From Nioella nitratireducens (GTDB lineage Bacteria; Pseudomonadota; Alphaproteobacteria; Rhodobacterales; Rhodobacteraceae), in assembly GCF_001879715.1 (NCBI RefSeq), contig NZ_MNBW01000027.1, forward strand, positions 1-35,237: a DNA stretch of 35,237 bases, in the 5' to 3' direction. A model generated the notes under the pieces. The model was not told the DNA's origin. It saw nothing but the letters and a program-made list of their open reading frames with translations, and did not search any database. This document shows, piece by piece, positions 6,662-14,611 of this stretch. The first letter of the stretch is position 1. Each line of letters starts with the position of its first letter. The position numbers and the translations under genes are program-made.

Positions 6662-8574
6662 GCCGCATGGAACAGACCCGTACCGATCGCTTCAAGACCG
6701 CACTCCTGCTGATGGCCGCAACCGGGCTGATCGTGGGACTCGTATTCTACCTTGCGGGCCAACCAGAGATTGCGAACCTGATCTGGATTGCAGGAGTTGT
6801 TCCCGCGCTGGCAGCGCTTGTGGTCGAAATCGTCCGGAGCATCGGGCGCGGCGAGGTGGGCCTCGATATCGTTGCCGCGCTGTCGATGTCGGCGGCGCTT
6901 GTCTTCGGCGAGACCTTGGCTGCGGCTGTCGTCGCAGTCATGTATTCTGGAGGCACCTTCCTCGAAGCCTTCGCTGAGGGCCGTGCACGTGGTTCGATGA
7001 AGGATCTTTTATCTCGCGTACCTCGGACCGCGACGCGTCACCGGAACGGCGGTCTTGAGGATGTGCCCCTCGAAGAGATCGCACCGGGCGATCGCCTGCT
7101 GATCCGGCAGGGGGACGTGGTGCCGGTAGACGGCACGGTGGCGTCCAACACCGCCTTCCTCGACACCGCGGCGCTGACGGGTGAGCCTCTGCCGGTGCGG
7201 CTGGCGCGCGGGGCCGACGCCATGAGCGGATCGACCAACGCGGGCGAGGCCTTCGACCTGACGGCGACGCGCGAGGCCAAGGACAGCACCTATGCCGGGA
7301 TCGTTCGTCTAGTGGAGGAAGCGCAGGCGTCCAAAGCGCCGATGTCCCGGCTGGCCGACCGCTGGTCGCTGGGCTTTCTGGTCGTCACCGTCAGTATCGC
7401 CTTCGCGGCCTGGTGGTTCACAGGCGATCCGATCCGCGCGGTCGCCGTGCTGGTGGTCGCCACGCCCTGTCCGCTGATCCTTGCCGTGCCGGTCGCACTG
7501 GTCGCGGGTCTCTCGCGCGCGGCGCATTTTGGCGTTTTGATCAAGGGCGCAGGGCCGCTCGAGACAATGGCGCGCATCCGTACGCTGATCCTCGACAAGA
7601 CGGGGACGCTGACAGATGGCCGTCCGCAGATCATCTCGATCGACAGCCACGATGGCATGACCGAGGACGACATCCTCCGCCTTGCCGCCGCGCTCGATCA
7701 GGCATCGAAACACCCCGTGGCGCAGGCCATCGTCGCTGCCGCAAAGGCGCGGGACTTCACACTGCCCGTTCCGACAGAAGTGGCTGAGATCCCGGGCGAA
7801 GGGGTCTTGGGTCGTGTGGAGTACCGCGAGGTGATCGTCGGCGGCGACGGCTTCGTGGCGTCCCGTGTCGGGCGGATGGTGGGCGATCACCCCGCCAAGG
7901 GCGCCGGATCGGTCCTTGTCGCAGTGGCAGTTGACGGTCACATGGCCGGGCACCTCGTCATGTCCGACCCGCTGCGCGAGGGAGCGGGTGCCATGCTGGA
8001 CGGTCTGCGCCGTCAAGGGATCGCGCGCATCCTTCTGGCTACTGGCGACCGCGCGGACGTGGCCGAGCGCGTGACCGAGGGGCTGGGCCTCGACGGGCTG
8101 CGGGCAGGTCTGACGCCGGATCAAAAGGTGTTACTGGTGCTTTCCGAGCGTAAACACGGGCCGGTGATGATGGTGGGTGATGGTGTCAACGACGCGCCCG
8201 CCCTGGCCGCAGCCGATGTAGGCGTGGCAATGGGGGCACGGGGCGCCGCGGCCTCGGCCGAGGCCGCCGACGTGGTGCTGCTCGTCGACCGGATCGACCG
8301 GCTGGGGCCCGGCATCGAGATCGCGCGGGCCTCGCGGCGGATCGCAGTCGAAAGCGTTGTCGCCGGGATCGGCCTGTCTGTCATGGGCATGATCGCGGCC
8401 GCTTTCGGCTACCTCACGCCGGTCCAGGGCGCGCTCCTGCAAGAAGTGATCGACGTTGCCGTGATCCTGAACGCTCTGCGCGCGCTGCGCATCGCGCCGC
8501 AAGAGCCAGCTACGGGCAAACCACAGGCCATCACGTCAGAGCAAGGTGACATCGTTCAAGGAGCCACGCCATGA
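6658..8574 (+). CDS. P1B-like heavy-metal P-type ATPase with CPL motif
   Basis: This 638-residue P-type ATPase has the phosphorylation motif DKTGTLTDG (Asp near residue 313), the actuator loop TGEPLP, the P1B-specific HP dipeptide (KHPVAQAIVAAA) and the hinge GDGVNDAPAL. There is no N-terminal metal-binding domain. The transmembrane metal site is TPCPLILAV (around residue 271), i.e. CPL rather than the CPC of Cu and Zn/Cd/Pb pumps or the SPC of Co/Fe-type pumps, so substrate cannot be assigned by motif. It probably exports a divalent metal from the cytoplasm using ATP. It is coupled by ATGA overlaps both to apbE upstream and to the VIT-type gene downstream. That linkage suggests iron or manganese homeostasis tied to the flavin electron-transfer genes, which is inference. 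Confidence 0.85.
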   Translation: MSRMEQTRTDRFKTALLLMAATGLIVGLVFYLAGQPEIANLIWIAGVVPALAALVVEIVRSIGRGEVGLDIVAALSMSAALVFGETLAAAVVAVMYSGGTFLEAFAEGRARGSMKDLLSRVPRTATRHRNGGLEDVPLEEIAPGDRLLIRQGDVVPVDGTVASNTAFLDTAALTGEPLPVRLARGADAMSGSTNAGEAFDLTATREAKDSTYAGIVRLVEEAQASKAPMSRLADRWSLGFLVVTVSIAFAAWWFTGDPIRAVAVLVVATPCPLILAVPVALVAGLSRAAHFGVLIKGAGPLETMARIRTLILDKTGTLTDGRPQIISIDSHDGMTEDDILRLAAALDQASKHPVAQAIVAAAKARDFTLPVPTEVAEIPGEGVLGRVEYREVIVGGDGFVASRVGRMVGDHPAKGAGSVLVAVAVDGHMAGHLVMSDPLREGAGAMLDGLRRQGIARILLATGDRADVAERVTEGLGLDGLRAGLTPDQKVLLVLSERKHGPVMMVGDGVNDAPALAAADVGVAMGARGAAASAEAADVVLLVDRIDRLGPGIEIARASRRIAVESVVAGIGLSVMGMIAAAFGYLTPVQGALLQEVIDVAVILNALRALRIAPQEPATGKPQAITSEQGDIVQGATP

Positions 8575-9272
8575 GCCGTCTATCACATTCTGAAATCCAT
8601 ATGGTGCATCGCATCGGCTGGCTGCGGGCCGCCGTTCTCGGCGCCAACGATGGTCTTGTCTCGACCGCGAGCCTCGTCGTCGGCGTCGCCGCAGCCGGGT
8701 CCGGCAAGCCCGAGGTCATGATCGCCGGGCTGGCCGGGCTTGTGGCTGGCGCGATGTCCATGGCGGCGGGGGAGTATGTCTCGGTCAGCTCGCAAACTGA
8801 CGCCGAACAGGCGGACCTCGCCCGAGAGAGCCGTGAACTCGAGGAAACGCCCGAGGCCGAGCTCGAGGAACTGACCCGGATTTATGTTGAAAGAGGGCTG
8901 GACCGCGACCTGGCGGAAAAGGTTGCCGTGCAACTGACTGAACGTGACGCGCTCGGATCGCATGCGCGCGACGAGCTCGGCATTTCGGAAACCGTTACCG
9001 CCCGCCCTATCCAGGCGGCTCTGGTGTCCGCACTGACCTTCGCAGCTGGGGCGGTGCTACCCCTGATCGTCGTGCTGCTGGTCTCGGAGGCGCAGATCGC
9101 TCCCCTGGTGGCGGGATCGATGATCCTCGGCCTAGCAGTTCTTGGCGGATTGGGCGCTTCGGCCGGCGGCGCAGGCGTCGTCCGTGGGGCCACGCGGGTC
9201 ACGCTATGGGGAGCGCTTGCAATGGCGGCGACAGCCGGGGTCGGTTCGCTGTTCGGGGTCGCCGTAGGCTAG
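8571..9272 (+). CDS. VIT1/CCC1-family iron/manganese transporter
   Basis: This 233-residue membrane protein has the vacuolar iron transporter signature: the first helix GWLRAAVLGANDGLVSTASLVVGVAAA, a second helix with GAMSMAAGEYVSVSSQTD, a charged cytoplasmic segment of about 70 residues (ARESRELEETPEAELEELTRIY) and three C-terminal helices. Family members move Fe2+ or Mn2+ out of the cytoplasm, usually by proton antiport. The Glu-rich cytoplasmic loop corresponds to the metal-binding region of eukaryotic VIT1. The start ATG overlaps the stop of the P-type ATPase gene. Two adjacent metal exporters in one transcript suggest that one metal, likely iron or manganese, is handled by both. Family call is secure; direction and substrate follow from the family. 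Confidence 0.9.
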   Translation: MSRLSHSEIHMVHRIGWLRAAVLGANDGLVSTASLVVGVAAAGSGKPEVMIAGLAGLVAGAMSMAAGEYVSVSSQTDAEQADLARESRELEETPEAELEELTRIYVERGLDRDLAEKVAVQLTERDALGSHARDELGISETVTARPIQAALVSALTFAAGAVLPLIVVLLVSEAQIAPLVAGSMILGLAVLGGLGASAGGAGVVRGATRVTLWGALAMAATAGVGSLFGVAVG

Positions 9273-9277
9273 AGTCA

Positions 9278-9568
9278 ATGGGGTGTACCCGAACCCCGCT
9301 CTGGCTGCTTGTTGCGGCAATGCTCGTCAACATCGTGCTGATCATCGAGGTGCCACAGATCGAGTCGCAGCGCGTGGGGTCAGAAACCCATGTCCGCAAA
9401 TGGGTCATGCTGGACGAGATCAACACCGATATTCTGGAGCGGTCCTATGTCTGGGAGGACCGCACGCCCATCGGCACGTTCAGTTCCGTCTTCACATCCA
9501 AGATCCAGTCCAGCCTGATCGCGCTTGCCGGGTCGGGCGGGGCATCCGTTGTCGATCGGCTGAAGTAA
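9278..9568 (+). CDS. small hypothetical membrane-anchored protein
   Basis: This open frame encodes 96 residues and starts 6 bases after the VIT gene stop. It begins with a hydrophobic segment (TPLWLLVAAMLVNIVLIIEVP) that could be a membrane anchor or signal peptide, followed by a soluble part without cysteines (HVRKWVMLDEINTDILERSYVWEDRTP). No family is recognised. The Shine-Dalgarno sequence is poor and the codon pattern is only moderately convincing, so this may be a real last gene of the operon or a chance frame. Confidence 0.5.
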   Translation: MGCTRTPLWLLVAAMLVNIVLIIEVPQIESQRVGSETHVRKWVMLDEINTDILERSYVWEDRTPIGTFSSVFTSKIQSSLIALAGSGGASVVDRLK

Positions 9569-9596
9569 TCTCGATCACCGCAGGGTCAGCCCAGCT

Positions 9597-9890
9597 TCAT
9601 TTGTTCCCGTCGATCCACTTCGACATCAGCCCCTTGTCGCGGAAACATTCATCCGGCACGGCACGGCGCTTGATGCGTGCGAGGCGCTCGGCGAAGGCGA
9701 CCTGCTTTGATGTCGGGCGGCTGTCCTGCGTGCCCGGCTTCAGCTTGGCCTGTGCGTCGATCCAGGCGCTCAAGGAGCGCCGATCTTGCTGAACCTCCCA
9801 CGGCAGAAGCGTCTGGTTGCGCAGGGCTAGTGCGCGCGCATAGGCGATCTGCTTGGGCGTCGCGGGCAGGGCGTAAGTGTTGCTTTCCAT
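9597..9890 (-). CDS. small hypothetical protein with duplicated motif
   Basis: This 97-residue soluble protein has two similar halves. YALPATPKQIAYARALALR followed by LPWE...SLSAWIDAQ is echoed by SRPTSKQVAFAERLARIKR followed by VPDE...LMSKWIDGN. The internal repeat (T-x-K-Q-[IV]-A-[YF]-A-x-x-LA) is clear by eye and resembles helical modules found in phage and plasmid proteins. No enzymatic motif is seen. ATG at 9890 is preceded on the minus strand by a good GGGAG ribosome site. It marks the start of the plasmid-type cargo region and converges with the metal operon. Confidence 0.72.
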   Translation of the reverse strand: MESNTYALPATPKQIAYARALALRNQTLLPWEVQQDRRSLSAWIDAQAKLKPGTQDSRPTSKQVAFAERLARIKRRAVPDECFRDKGLMSKWIDGNK

Positions 9891-10239
9891 CGGGGATCTC
9901 CCTTCTTAGCGTGGCTTTTAAATAGAACATAACAGGAACAAAATCAAGCCACCTGCGGAAATCATGGGGTTTGAGAGGAAGAGGAGGGCCGGGGGAGGTC
10001 AGGCCTGAGGATGCCCGAAAGAGGGCGTCCGGGCCTGATCCTGTTCCTCATTGGTGTCTGATGCCGGAAAGTGGAGGATCCTACGTTCTCATGAGCTTTG
10101 CATTTAACGCTCCCCGGCATCAGATCCCTAAAGAGTGAAAGTGTCCTTCGGGTTTTGTGACTGACGGATGAGGGCCTTTGGGGTCCCTCAGATGGGTCCG
10201 CCGGATTCCGGTCTGTCTTTCCTGATGAAGGGCATTCCG
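9891..10239. other. gene-free stretch rich in inverted repeats
   Basis: These 349 bases hold no convincing gene. They contain a strong compound hairpin at 9999-10038 (outer arms TCAGGCC/GGCCTGA, inner arms GGATGCCC/GGGCGTCC around GAAAGA). A separate 11-bp inverted repeat TCTGATGCCGG / CCGGCATCAGA lies at 10057-10067 and 10114-10124. Neither is followed by a U-run, so a simple terminator role is unlikely. Possible roles are a plasmid control element, a transfer or replication site, or a structured leader for the downstream gene. Confidence 0.5.
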
Positions 10240-10710
10240 ATGCAAACAGGTGTTTTGCGCGTGTTGCGCGCGACCGCTGCCTGGTGGTGGCGACACAAGG
10301 AACTACGCCGAACCGGCCAGACGGGGCAGGCACAACGGCTCGAGCGCGAGACTGTCCTGCGTGACCTCGGCTATCTGAAGCAGGCGGCGTTATTGCCAAA
10401 CGCGCATGTGACCTGCGGAGAGGGTGGAACATTCATCCATCTCGGTTGGACCACCGTGTCGACCTTCGCGCCCATCGAGCGCTTTCCCTTGGCCGCTCTT
10501 GCGGTCGCACGTGGCACGCCGTTCATCGATATCCGACCCGTCACCGATGTCATCGCCTTCGCGAACCTGCCGCGGGTGGCGCGGGACGGATCGGTCGACC
10601 CTGACTCTTCGGGTCCCGGCAAGTCCGTGTCGCTGACCACCTACATCGACATGGTCGAAGCCCTCGGTGCCAGGATCGCCAACGATCCGCGCCCCTGTCG
10701 GTCAACCTAG
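10240..10710 (+). CDS. hypothetical protein of the plasmid/island module
   Basis: This 156-residue soluble protein starts with a basic, amphipathic helix rich in Arg, Lys and Trp (TGVLRVLRATAAWWWRHKELRRTGQTGQAQRLERE). A mixed alpha/beta part follows, with FIHLGWTTVSTFAPIERFPLAALAVARGTPFIDIRP. I recognise no family or active-site motif. ATG at 10240 follows GAAGG; earlier ATGs in frame lack a ribosome site and extend into repeat-rich DNA. It is 41 bases upstream of the ArdC-like gene and probably co-transcribed with it. Confidence 0.65.
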   Translation: MQTGVLRVLRATAAWWWRHKELRRTGQTGQAQRLERETVLRDLGYLKQAALLPNAHVTCGEGGTFIHLGWTTVSTFAPIERFPLAALAVARGTPFIDIRPVTDVIAFANLPRVARDGSVDPDSSGPGKSVSLTTYIDMVEALGARIANDPRPCRST

Positions 10711-10751
10711 TCACCACTCCCTCTCACCAAAACTCGAAAAGGAGGCCAGCC

Positions 10752-11690
10752 ATGGCCCGATCCCGTACGCCCAAATTCGATGCCTCAGAGGTCATCACAA
10801 ACGAAATCATCCGCATCATCGAGCGCGGCGTCCTGCCGTGGCGCAAGCCCTGGACCGCAGGTGGCAGCTCTCGTCCCCTGCGCGTGGGCGGAGAACCCTA
10901 CCAGGGAGTGAACAACTTCCTGCTGACGATGCGGACCGTGATGGCGGGCCACAGCTCTCCCTTCTGGATGACGCTGCCGCAGGCCAATGCGTTGGACGCA
11001 AAGGTCCGCAAGGGCGAGAAGTCCTCTGTCGTCGTTTACTACGGTCAAAGCCGGAGAGACGCCGGCGATGAGCATGTTCACAGCGACGGGGATGATCACT
11101 CCGAGGAAGCCCGTATCTTCCGCTTCCAGAAATCCTACCGTGTGTTCAATGCCTGCCAGATCGAGGGCTTGCCCGACAGCTTCTACCCTGACCCAGAGCC
11201 CGCGCCCAAGCATCCGCCGTCCGAGCCGATCCCGCACATGCAGGCGTTTTTCGATGCCATCGACATCACAACCGTCTTCACGGGCACGGAGGCGTACTAT
11301 TTGCCCCCCGTGGACAAGGTCTACATGCCATCCATCACACGGTTTCAGGACCCGCGCAATTTCTACGGGGTCTGGGCGCATGAGCTGGCCCATGCCACGA
11401 AAGCCCCGCATCGACTGAACCGTGATTTCGGGTTCTCGAAGTTTGGCAACACGTCCTATGCGCGCGAGGAAATCGTCGCGGAATTGACCTCGGTGTTCCT
11501 GGGTCAGACGCTCGGCTTCACGGCGCATACGCTCGAGATGAATGCCGCCTACCTCCACAACTGGTTGCGCGTTCTTCGGTCGGACAAGGGCGCGATCTTC
11601 CGGCACGCCGCGGACGCGCAGCGCGCCTGCGACTATCTGATCGCCAGATCGGAGGTGGGCAGGGCAGGGCGCAGTGCCGAGGCCGCCTGA
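10752..11690 (+). CDS. ArdC-like antirestriction protein, ssDNA-binding plus zincin metallopeptidase
   Basis: This 312-residue protein has an N-terminal ArdC-type single-strand DNA-binding region (residues about 10-125: IIRIIERGVLPWRKPW, YQGVNNFLL, KGEKSSVVVYYGQ, KSYRVFNACQIEGLP). The C-terminal zincin-like metallopeptidase has HELAH (an HExxH zinc site) followed by HRLNRDFG and the downstream acidic helix EEIVAELTSVFLG that supplies the third ligand. Proteins of this kind (ArdC, TraC-like) protect incoming plasmid DNA from restriction during conjugation. A His/Asp-rich insertion (GDEHVHSDGDDHSEEA) interrupts the first domain. GGAGG sits just before the ATG. Its presence marks the surrounding genes as conjugative-plasmid or integrative-element cargo. 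Confidence 0.88.
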   Translation: MARSRTPKFDASEVITNEIIRIIERGVLPWRKPWTAGGSSRPLRVGGEPYQGVNNFLLTMRTVMAGHSSPFWMTLPQANALDAKVRKGEKSSVVVYYGQSRRDAGDEHVHSDGDDHSEEARIFRFQKSYRVFNACQIEGLPDSFYPDPEPAPKHPPSEPIPHMQAFFDAIDITTVFTGTEAYYLPPVDKVYMPSITRFQDPRNFYGVWAHELAHATKAPHRLNRDFGFSKFGNTSYAREEIVAELTSVFLGQTLGFTAHTLEMNAAYLHNWLRVLRSDKGAIFRHAADAQRACDYLIARSEVGRAGRSAEAA

Positions 11691-11713
11691 CCACACGGAG
11701 AACGGAGACACCC

Positions 11714-11923
11714 ATGTCACGTAAGGAACCCAAAACGCTGCGGGTGGCCTGCTTCAACGACGGCCGCCGCAAGATCATCACCTTCAAGCGCGGTGCCTAT
11801 TGGTGGAGCGCTGCCGAGGGCGCTTATCCGCTCTCGGCAGCGCTCGAGAGCATCACGGACCAGGGCGGCTGGATCGAAACCATCCCCAACCCGAATTACA
11901 GACCCAAAGGGCTGTTCGGGTAG
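11714..11923 (+). CDS. small hypothetical protein, island module
   Basis: This 69-residue basic protein contains RVACFNDGRRKIITFKRGAYWW and ends YRPKGLFG. It has no cysteine pairs, signal peptide or membrane helix, and no family is recognised. It follows the ArdC-like gene by 23 bases with GGAGAC upstream of the ATG, so it is probably in the same transcript. Confidence 0.65.
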   Translation: MSRKEPKTLRVACFNDGRRKIITFKRGAYWWSAAEGAYPLSAALESITDQGGWIETIPNPNYRPKGLFG

Positions 11924-12011
11924 GGCGCCTTCGGCCTCGATTCATCCGCCAAGCGGAAAAGAAAAAGCGGGCTTTGAGAAGGGTGTTTCAAACCTCTCAA
12001 AGGAGATCCCC

Positions 12012-12401
12012 ATGTCCATGACCGTTCAACCCCAGCCAGACCGTCCGGATCCGAGTGTGATCGCGGCGCAGAACGACGCGTTTCGCAAGCTCGCGTGCCT
12101 TGGAGTGCCGCCCGCGCAGCCCATCCAGGGCCGGATGCATGTCACCCGCTCGCTTATGGAGGCCGATGACGGCTTCATGGCCGAGGCGGTGAAGGCCACC
12201 GGTGAGTTTGCAACATTCGAGCCTGAGAATGATCCCGAGGGATGGCACGATTTCGGGGCGGTCGAGATCCGGGGCGAGACCGTGTTCTGGAAGATCGATC
12301 TCTATGAAGCAGACTCGGATTTCCGCTACGGGGCTGAGACCCCGGACAATCCCGCCACCACCGTGCGCGTGCTGACCATCATGCTGGCGCGCGACTGGTA
12401 G
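12012..12401 (+). CDS. DUF3768 domain protein
   Basis: This 129-residue protein is recognised as DUF3768 by its central block DPEGWHDFGAVEIRGETVFWKIDLYE and the C-terminal VRVLTIMLARDW. The family is small, soluble, of unknown function, and mainly found in alphaproteobacterial plasmids and islands near ParB-like and ArdC genes, as here. ATG at 12012 is preceded by AAAGGAGATCCCC, a strong ribosome site. An ATG two codons later is also possible. A terminator follows 37 bases after the stop, ending this unit. Confidence 0.8.
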   Translation: MSMTVQPQPDRPDPSVIAAQNDAFRKLACLGVPPAQPIQGRMHVTRSLMEADDGFMAEAVKATGEFATFEPENDPEGWHDFGAVEIRGETVFWKIDLYEADSDFRYGAETPDNPATTVRVLTIMLARDW

Positions 12402-12438
12402 GGCAGGGGACACCCCCTCCTGACACCCCAGGCGATGA

Positions 12439-12476
12439 AGGCCCACTGACCCCTCAAAGGGCAAGTGGGCCTTTTG
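12439..12476 (+). terminator. intrinsic terminator after the DUF3768 gene
   Basis: A perfect 9-bp stem AGGCCCACT (12439-12447) / AGTGGGCCT (12464-12472) has an inner CCCT/AGGG pairing in the loop and is followed by TTTTGT. It closes the unit containing the ArdC-like and DUF3768 genes. Confidence 0.75.
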
Positions 12477-12556
12477 TCGTTGTGATCCCTGAAGCCGGGG
12501 ATCGGTTACGCGCGTGAAGGCGCGGGCCACACCTCACCCACCTGGAAGGATATCCC

Positions 12557-14539
12557 ATGACCACAAGCTTTGCCCCTCTCACCGTCGCCATCAGCGATCT
12601 CACTGCGCATCCCGCCAATGTGCGCAGCAACTCTTCGGAAACCTACGACCCCGAGAACATCGCCCATCTGAAAGCCAGCATCGCTGTTCTGGGTCTCCTG
12701 CAGCCGCTCCTGGTCCAGAAGCTCGACGGCAAATACGCTGTCCTCGCCGGTGGCCGACGCCATGCAGCCCTGAAGGAGCTGGTCGCCGACAAGGCCGCGA
12801 AGGGGTTCACCGCGAAGACCAAGGTCGACTGCCGCCTTGTGCCGGAGAAGTGTGACGTCACCACGGCGCTGTCGCTCGCCGAGAACATCACCCAGGCACC
12901 GATGAACGCAATCGACGAGTTCGAGGCTTTCGCGCGGATGATGGAGGTCGATGGCCAGACGCCTGAGACCATCGCAATGACTTTCGGCACGACCGTTGCC
13001 GCCGTGAAAGGCCGGTTGCGCTACGGGCTGATCCACCCCGATATCCGCGCCGCGGCCCGGGCGAAGACGATCACGCTCGACACGATGAAGGCCTTTGCCG
13101 AGCACCCGAGCCAGGAGGTTCAGCGCGAGGTCTACGAGGCGCTCACCAAGGAAGACAGCTATCTGCAGGCCTATACCGTCCGGCAAGCGCTCAAATCCCG
13201 CGGCGTGCAGGTCAGCGACGATATCGGAGCCTTCGTGCGCGCGGACTACGAGGCCCTCGGCGGTGCTGTCGCGGCTGACCTTCTGGAAGAGCATTCCGTG
13301 CTCGAGGATGCAGCACTGGTCGAGACCATCTTGCTCGAGAAGCTCGGTGCCGCTGCCGAAGAGGCCCGTATGAGGCTGGGCTTCGCCTGGGCCGATGCGA
13401 TGGTGCGCTATGATTACGCGACCATGGCCGACTATGGCCGCGTCTATCCCGGCCCGATCGTGCCGGATGCATCCGCCCAGAAGCGCATCGATGAGATCAC
13501 TGCCGAGCTTGATAAACTGCAGCTCCAGATGGAGGATGAGGGGCTCGAGGACGGTGCCTACAATGCCCTTTACGAGCGCGTGGACGCTCTGGAAGAGGAA
13601 GCCCGCGATCTGCAGGAGGCTTACAGCACCGAGGACCTCGCGCGGTCCGGGGTGATCGCGTCGTGGCAGGGTGGGCAGATCACGCTCCATGTTGGTCTCG
13701 TCCGCCCGGAAGACACCGTGAAAGAGGAGGGCGCGCGCGGCTCTTCGGCTAGCCCGACCGGGGAAGAGGCCCCGGACGCCGGCGAAATCACCTATCCAGC
13801 CTCACTGGCCGAGGACCTCAAGACCGAGCGGGCCATGGCCCTTGGCGCCGCGATGGCGCTGCATCCGGAAGCCACGCTCGATCTGACGCTCTTCAAGCTG
13901 GTGAGCGACGTTCTGGCCAGCGGCATGAGTGTCACGCAGGCGATCAAGATCGATGCCCGCAAGGAATACCGCAACCACGCCAAGATGGACGAGATTGACG
14001 AGACCTCCCTCGCGCAGGTGGCCGCGGCGCATGATGTGCTGGACCTCTCGTGGCTCGATGATACCCGCCCGCCCGCCGATCAGTTCGCGGCGTTTCGCGC
14101 GCTGGAGGCCGGCGAGAAGGCCAAGCTCGTGGCCTATGCCACGGCCAGCACCACGCAGTCCTGCTTCGCGCGGGACCGCCAGCGCGACAGCCTGATGCAT
14201 GCGTTCGAGATCGAGATCATGCCCGATATCCGCGCGCATTGGACGCCGAACGCGGCGCTCTTCAATCGCTTCAAAAAGGCATGGCTCCTGAAGATCCTCG
14301 GCGAGGATCTGGGTCTGGCCCAGGAGGCGGTGACGCTGGCCTCGTCGAGCAAGAAGGAGATCGTGGCCTTCTGCGACAAGCTCTTTGCAGAGCCGTTCGC
14401 CACACTCACGGACGCGCAGCGCGCTGCCGTAGCCGCCTGGTGCCCGCCGATGATGCAGACCGCCGGTGTCGTCTGTGATGAGGCGGAGCCCGCCTCGGAA
14501 TCTCCCGAGCCTGACAGCGAGGTCGCGCAAGCGGCCTGA
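12557..14539 (+). CDS. large ParB/RepB-like DNA-binding protein
   Basis: This 660-residue protein has an N-terminal ParB/Spo0J-type nuclease-like domain (residues about 5-120): VAISDLTAHPANVR, IAHLKASIAVLGLLQPLLVQ, the GGRRHAAL box, and ALSLAENITQAPMNAIDEFEAF. A helix-turn-helix segment follows (TPETIAMTFGTTVAAVKGRLRYGLIHPDIR). The remaining roughly 400 residues are acidic and helical, with a coiled-coil stretch near 305-350, and have no recognised domain. No parA neighbour or rep gene is seen, so it is probably not a standard partition protein. Such long ParB-like proteins are common on alphaproteobacterial plasmids and islands, with a regulatory or segregation role inferred. GGAAGG lies just upstream of the ATG. 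Confidence 0.85.
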   Translation: MTTSFAPLTVAISDLTAHPANVRSNSSETYDPENIAHLKASIAVLGLLQPLLVQKLDGKYAVLAGGRRHAALKELVADKAAKGFTAKTKVDCRLVPEKCDVTTALSLAENITQAPMNAIDEFEAFARMMEVDGQTPETIAMTFGTTVAAVKGRLRYGLIHPDIRAAARAKTITLDTMKAFAEHPSQEVQREVYEALTKEDSYLQAYTVRQALKSRGVQVSDDIGAFVRADYEALGGAVAADLLEEHSVLEDAALVETILLEKLGAAAEEARMRLGFAWADAMVRYDYATMADYGRVYPGPIVPDASAQKRIDEITAELDKLQLQMEDEGLEDGAYNALYERVDALEEEARDLQEAYSTEDLARSGVIASWQGGQITLHVGLVRPEDTVKEEGARGSSASPTGEEAPDAGEITYPASLAEDLKTERAMALGAAMALHPEATLDLTLFKLVSDVLASGMSVTQAIKIDARKEYRNHAKMDEIDETSLAQVAAAHDVLDLSWLDDTRPPADQFAAFRALEAGEKAKLVAYATASTTQSCFARDRQRDSLMHAFEIEIMPDIRAHWTPNAALFNRFKKAWLLKILGEDLGLAQEAVTLASSSKKEIVAFCDKLFAEPFATLTDAQRAAVAAWCPPMMQTAGVVCDEAEPASESPEPDSEVAQAA

Positions 14540-14548
14540 GTCCTCACG

Positions 14549-14580
14549 CGACCCGCGCGAGGCATTTCCCGCGCGGGTCG
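14549..14580 (+). other. 11-bp perfect hairpin after the ParB-like gene
   Basis: CGACCCGCGCG at 14549-14559 pairs perfectly with CGCGCGGGTCG at 14570-14580 around a 10-base loop. No U-run follows, so it may be a factor-dependent terminator, an mRNA-stabilising 3' hairpin, or a protein-binding palindrome between the ParB-like gene and the next gene. Confidence 0.5.
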
Positions 14581-14611
14581 ACCCTCCCACACCCAACCGA
14601 AAGACATCCCC

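Noticed and set aside
12557-14539. Classical plasmid partition ParB
   Set aside because: The N-terminal domain fits, but there is no adjacent parA, the protein is about twice the usual length and no rep gene is visible. Kept only as ParB-like.
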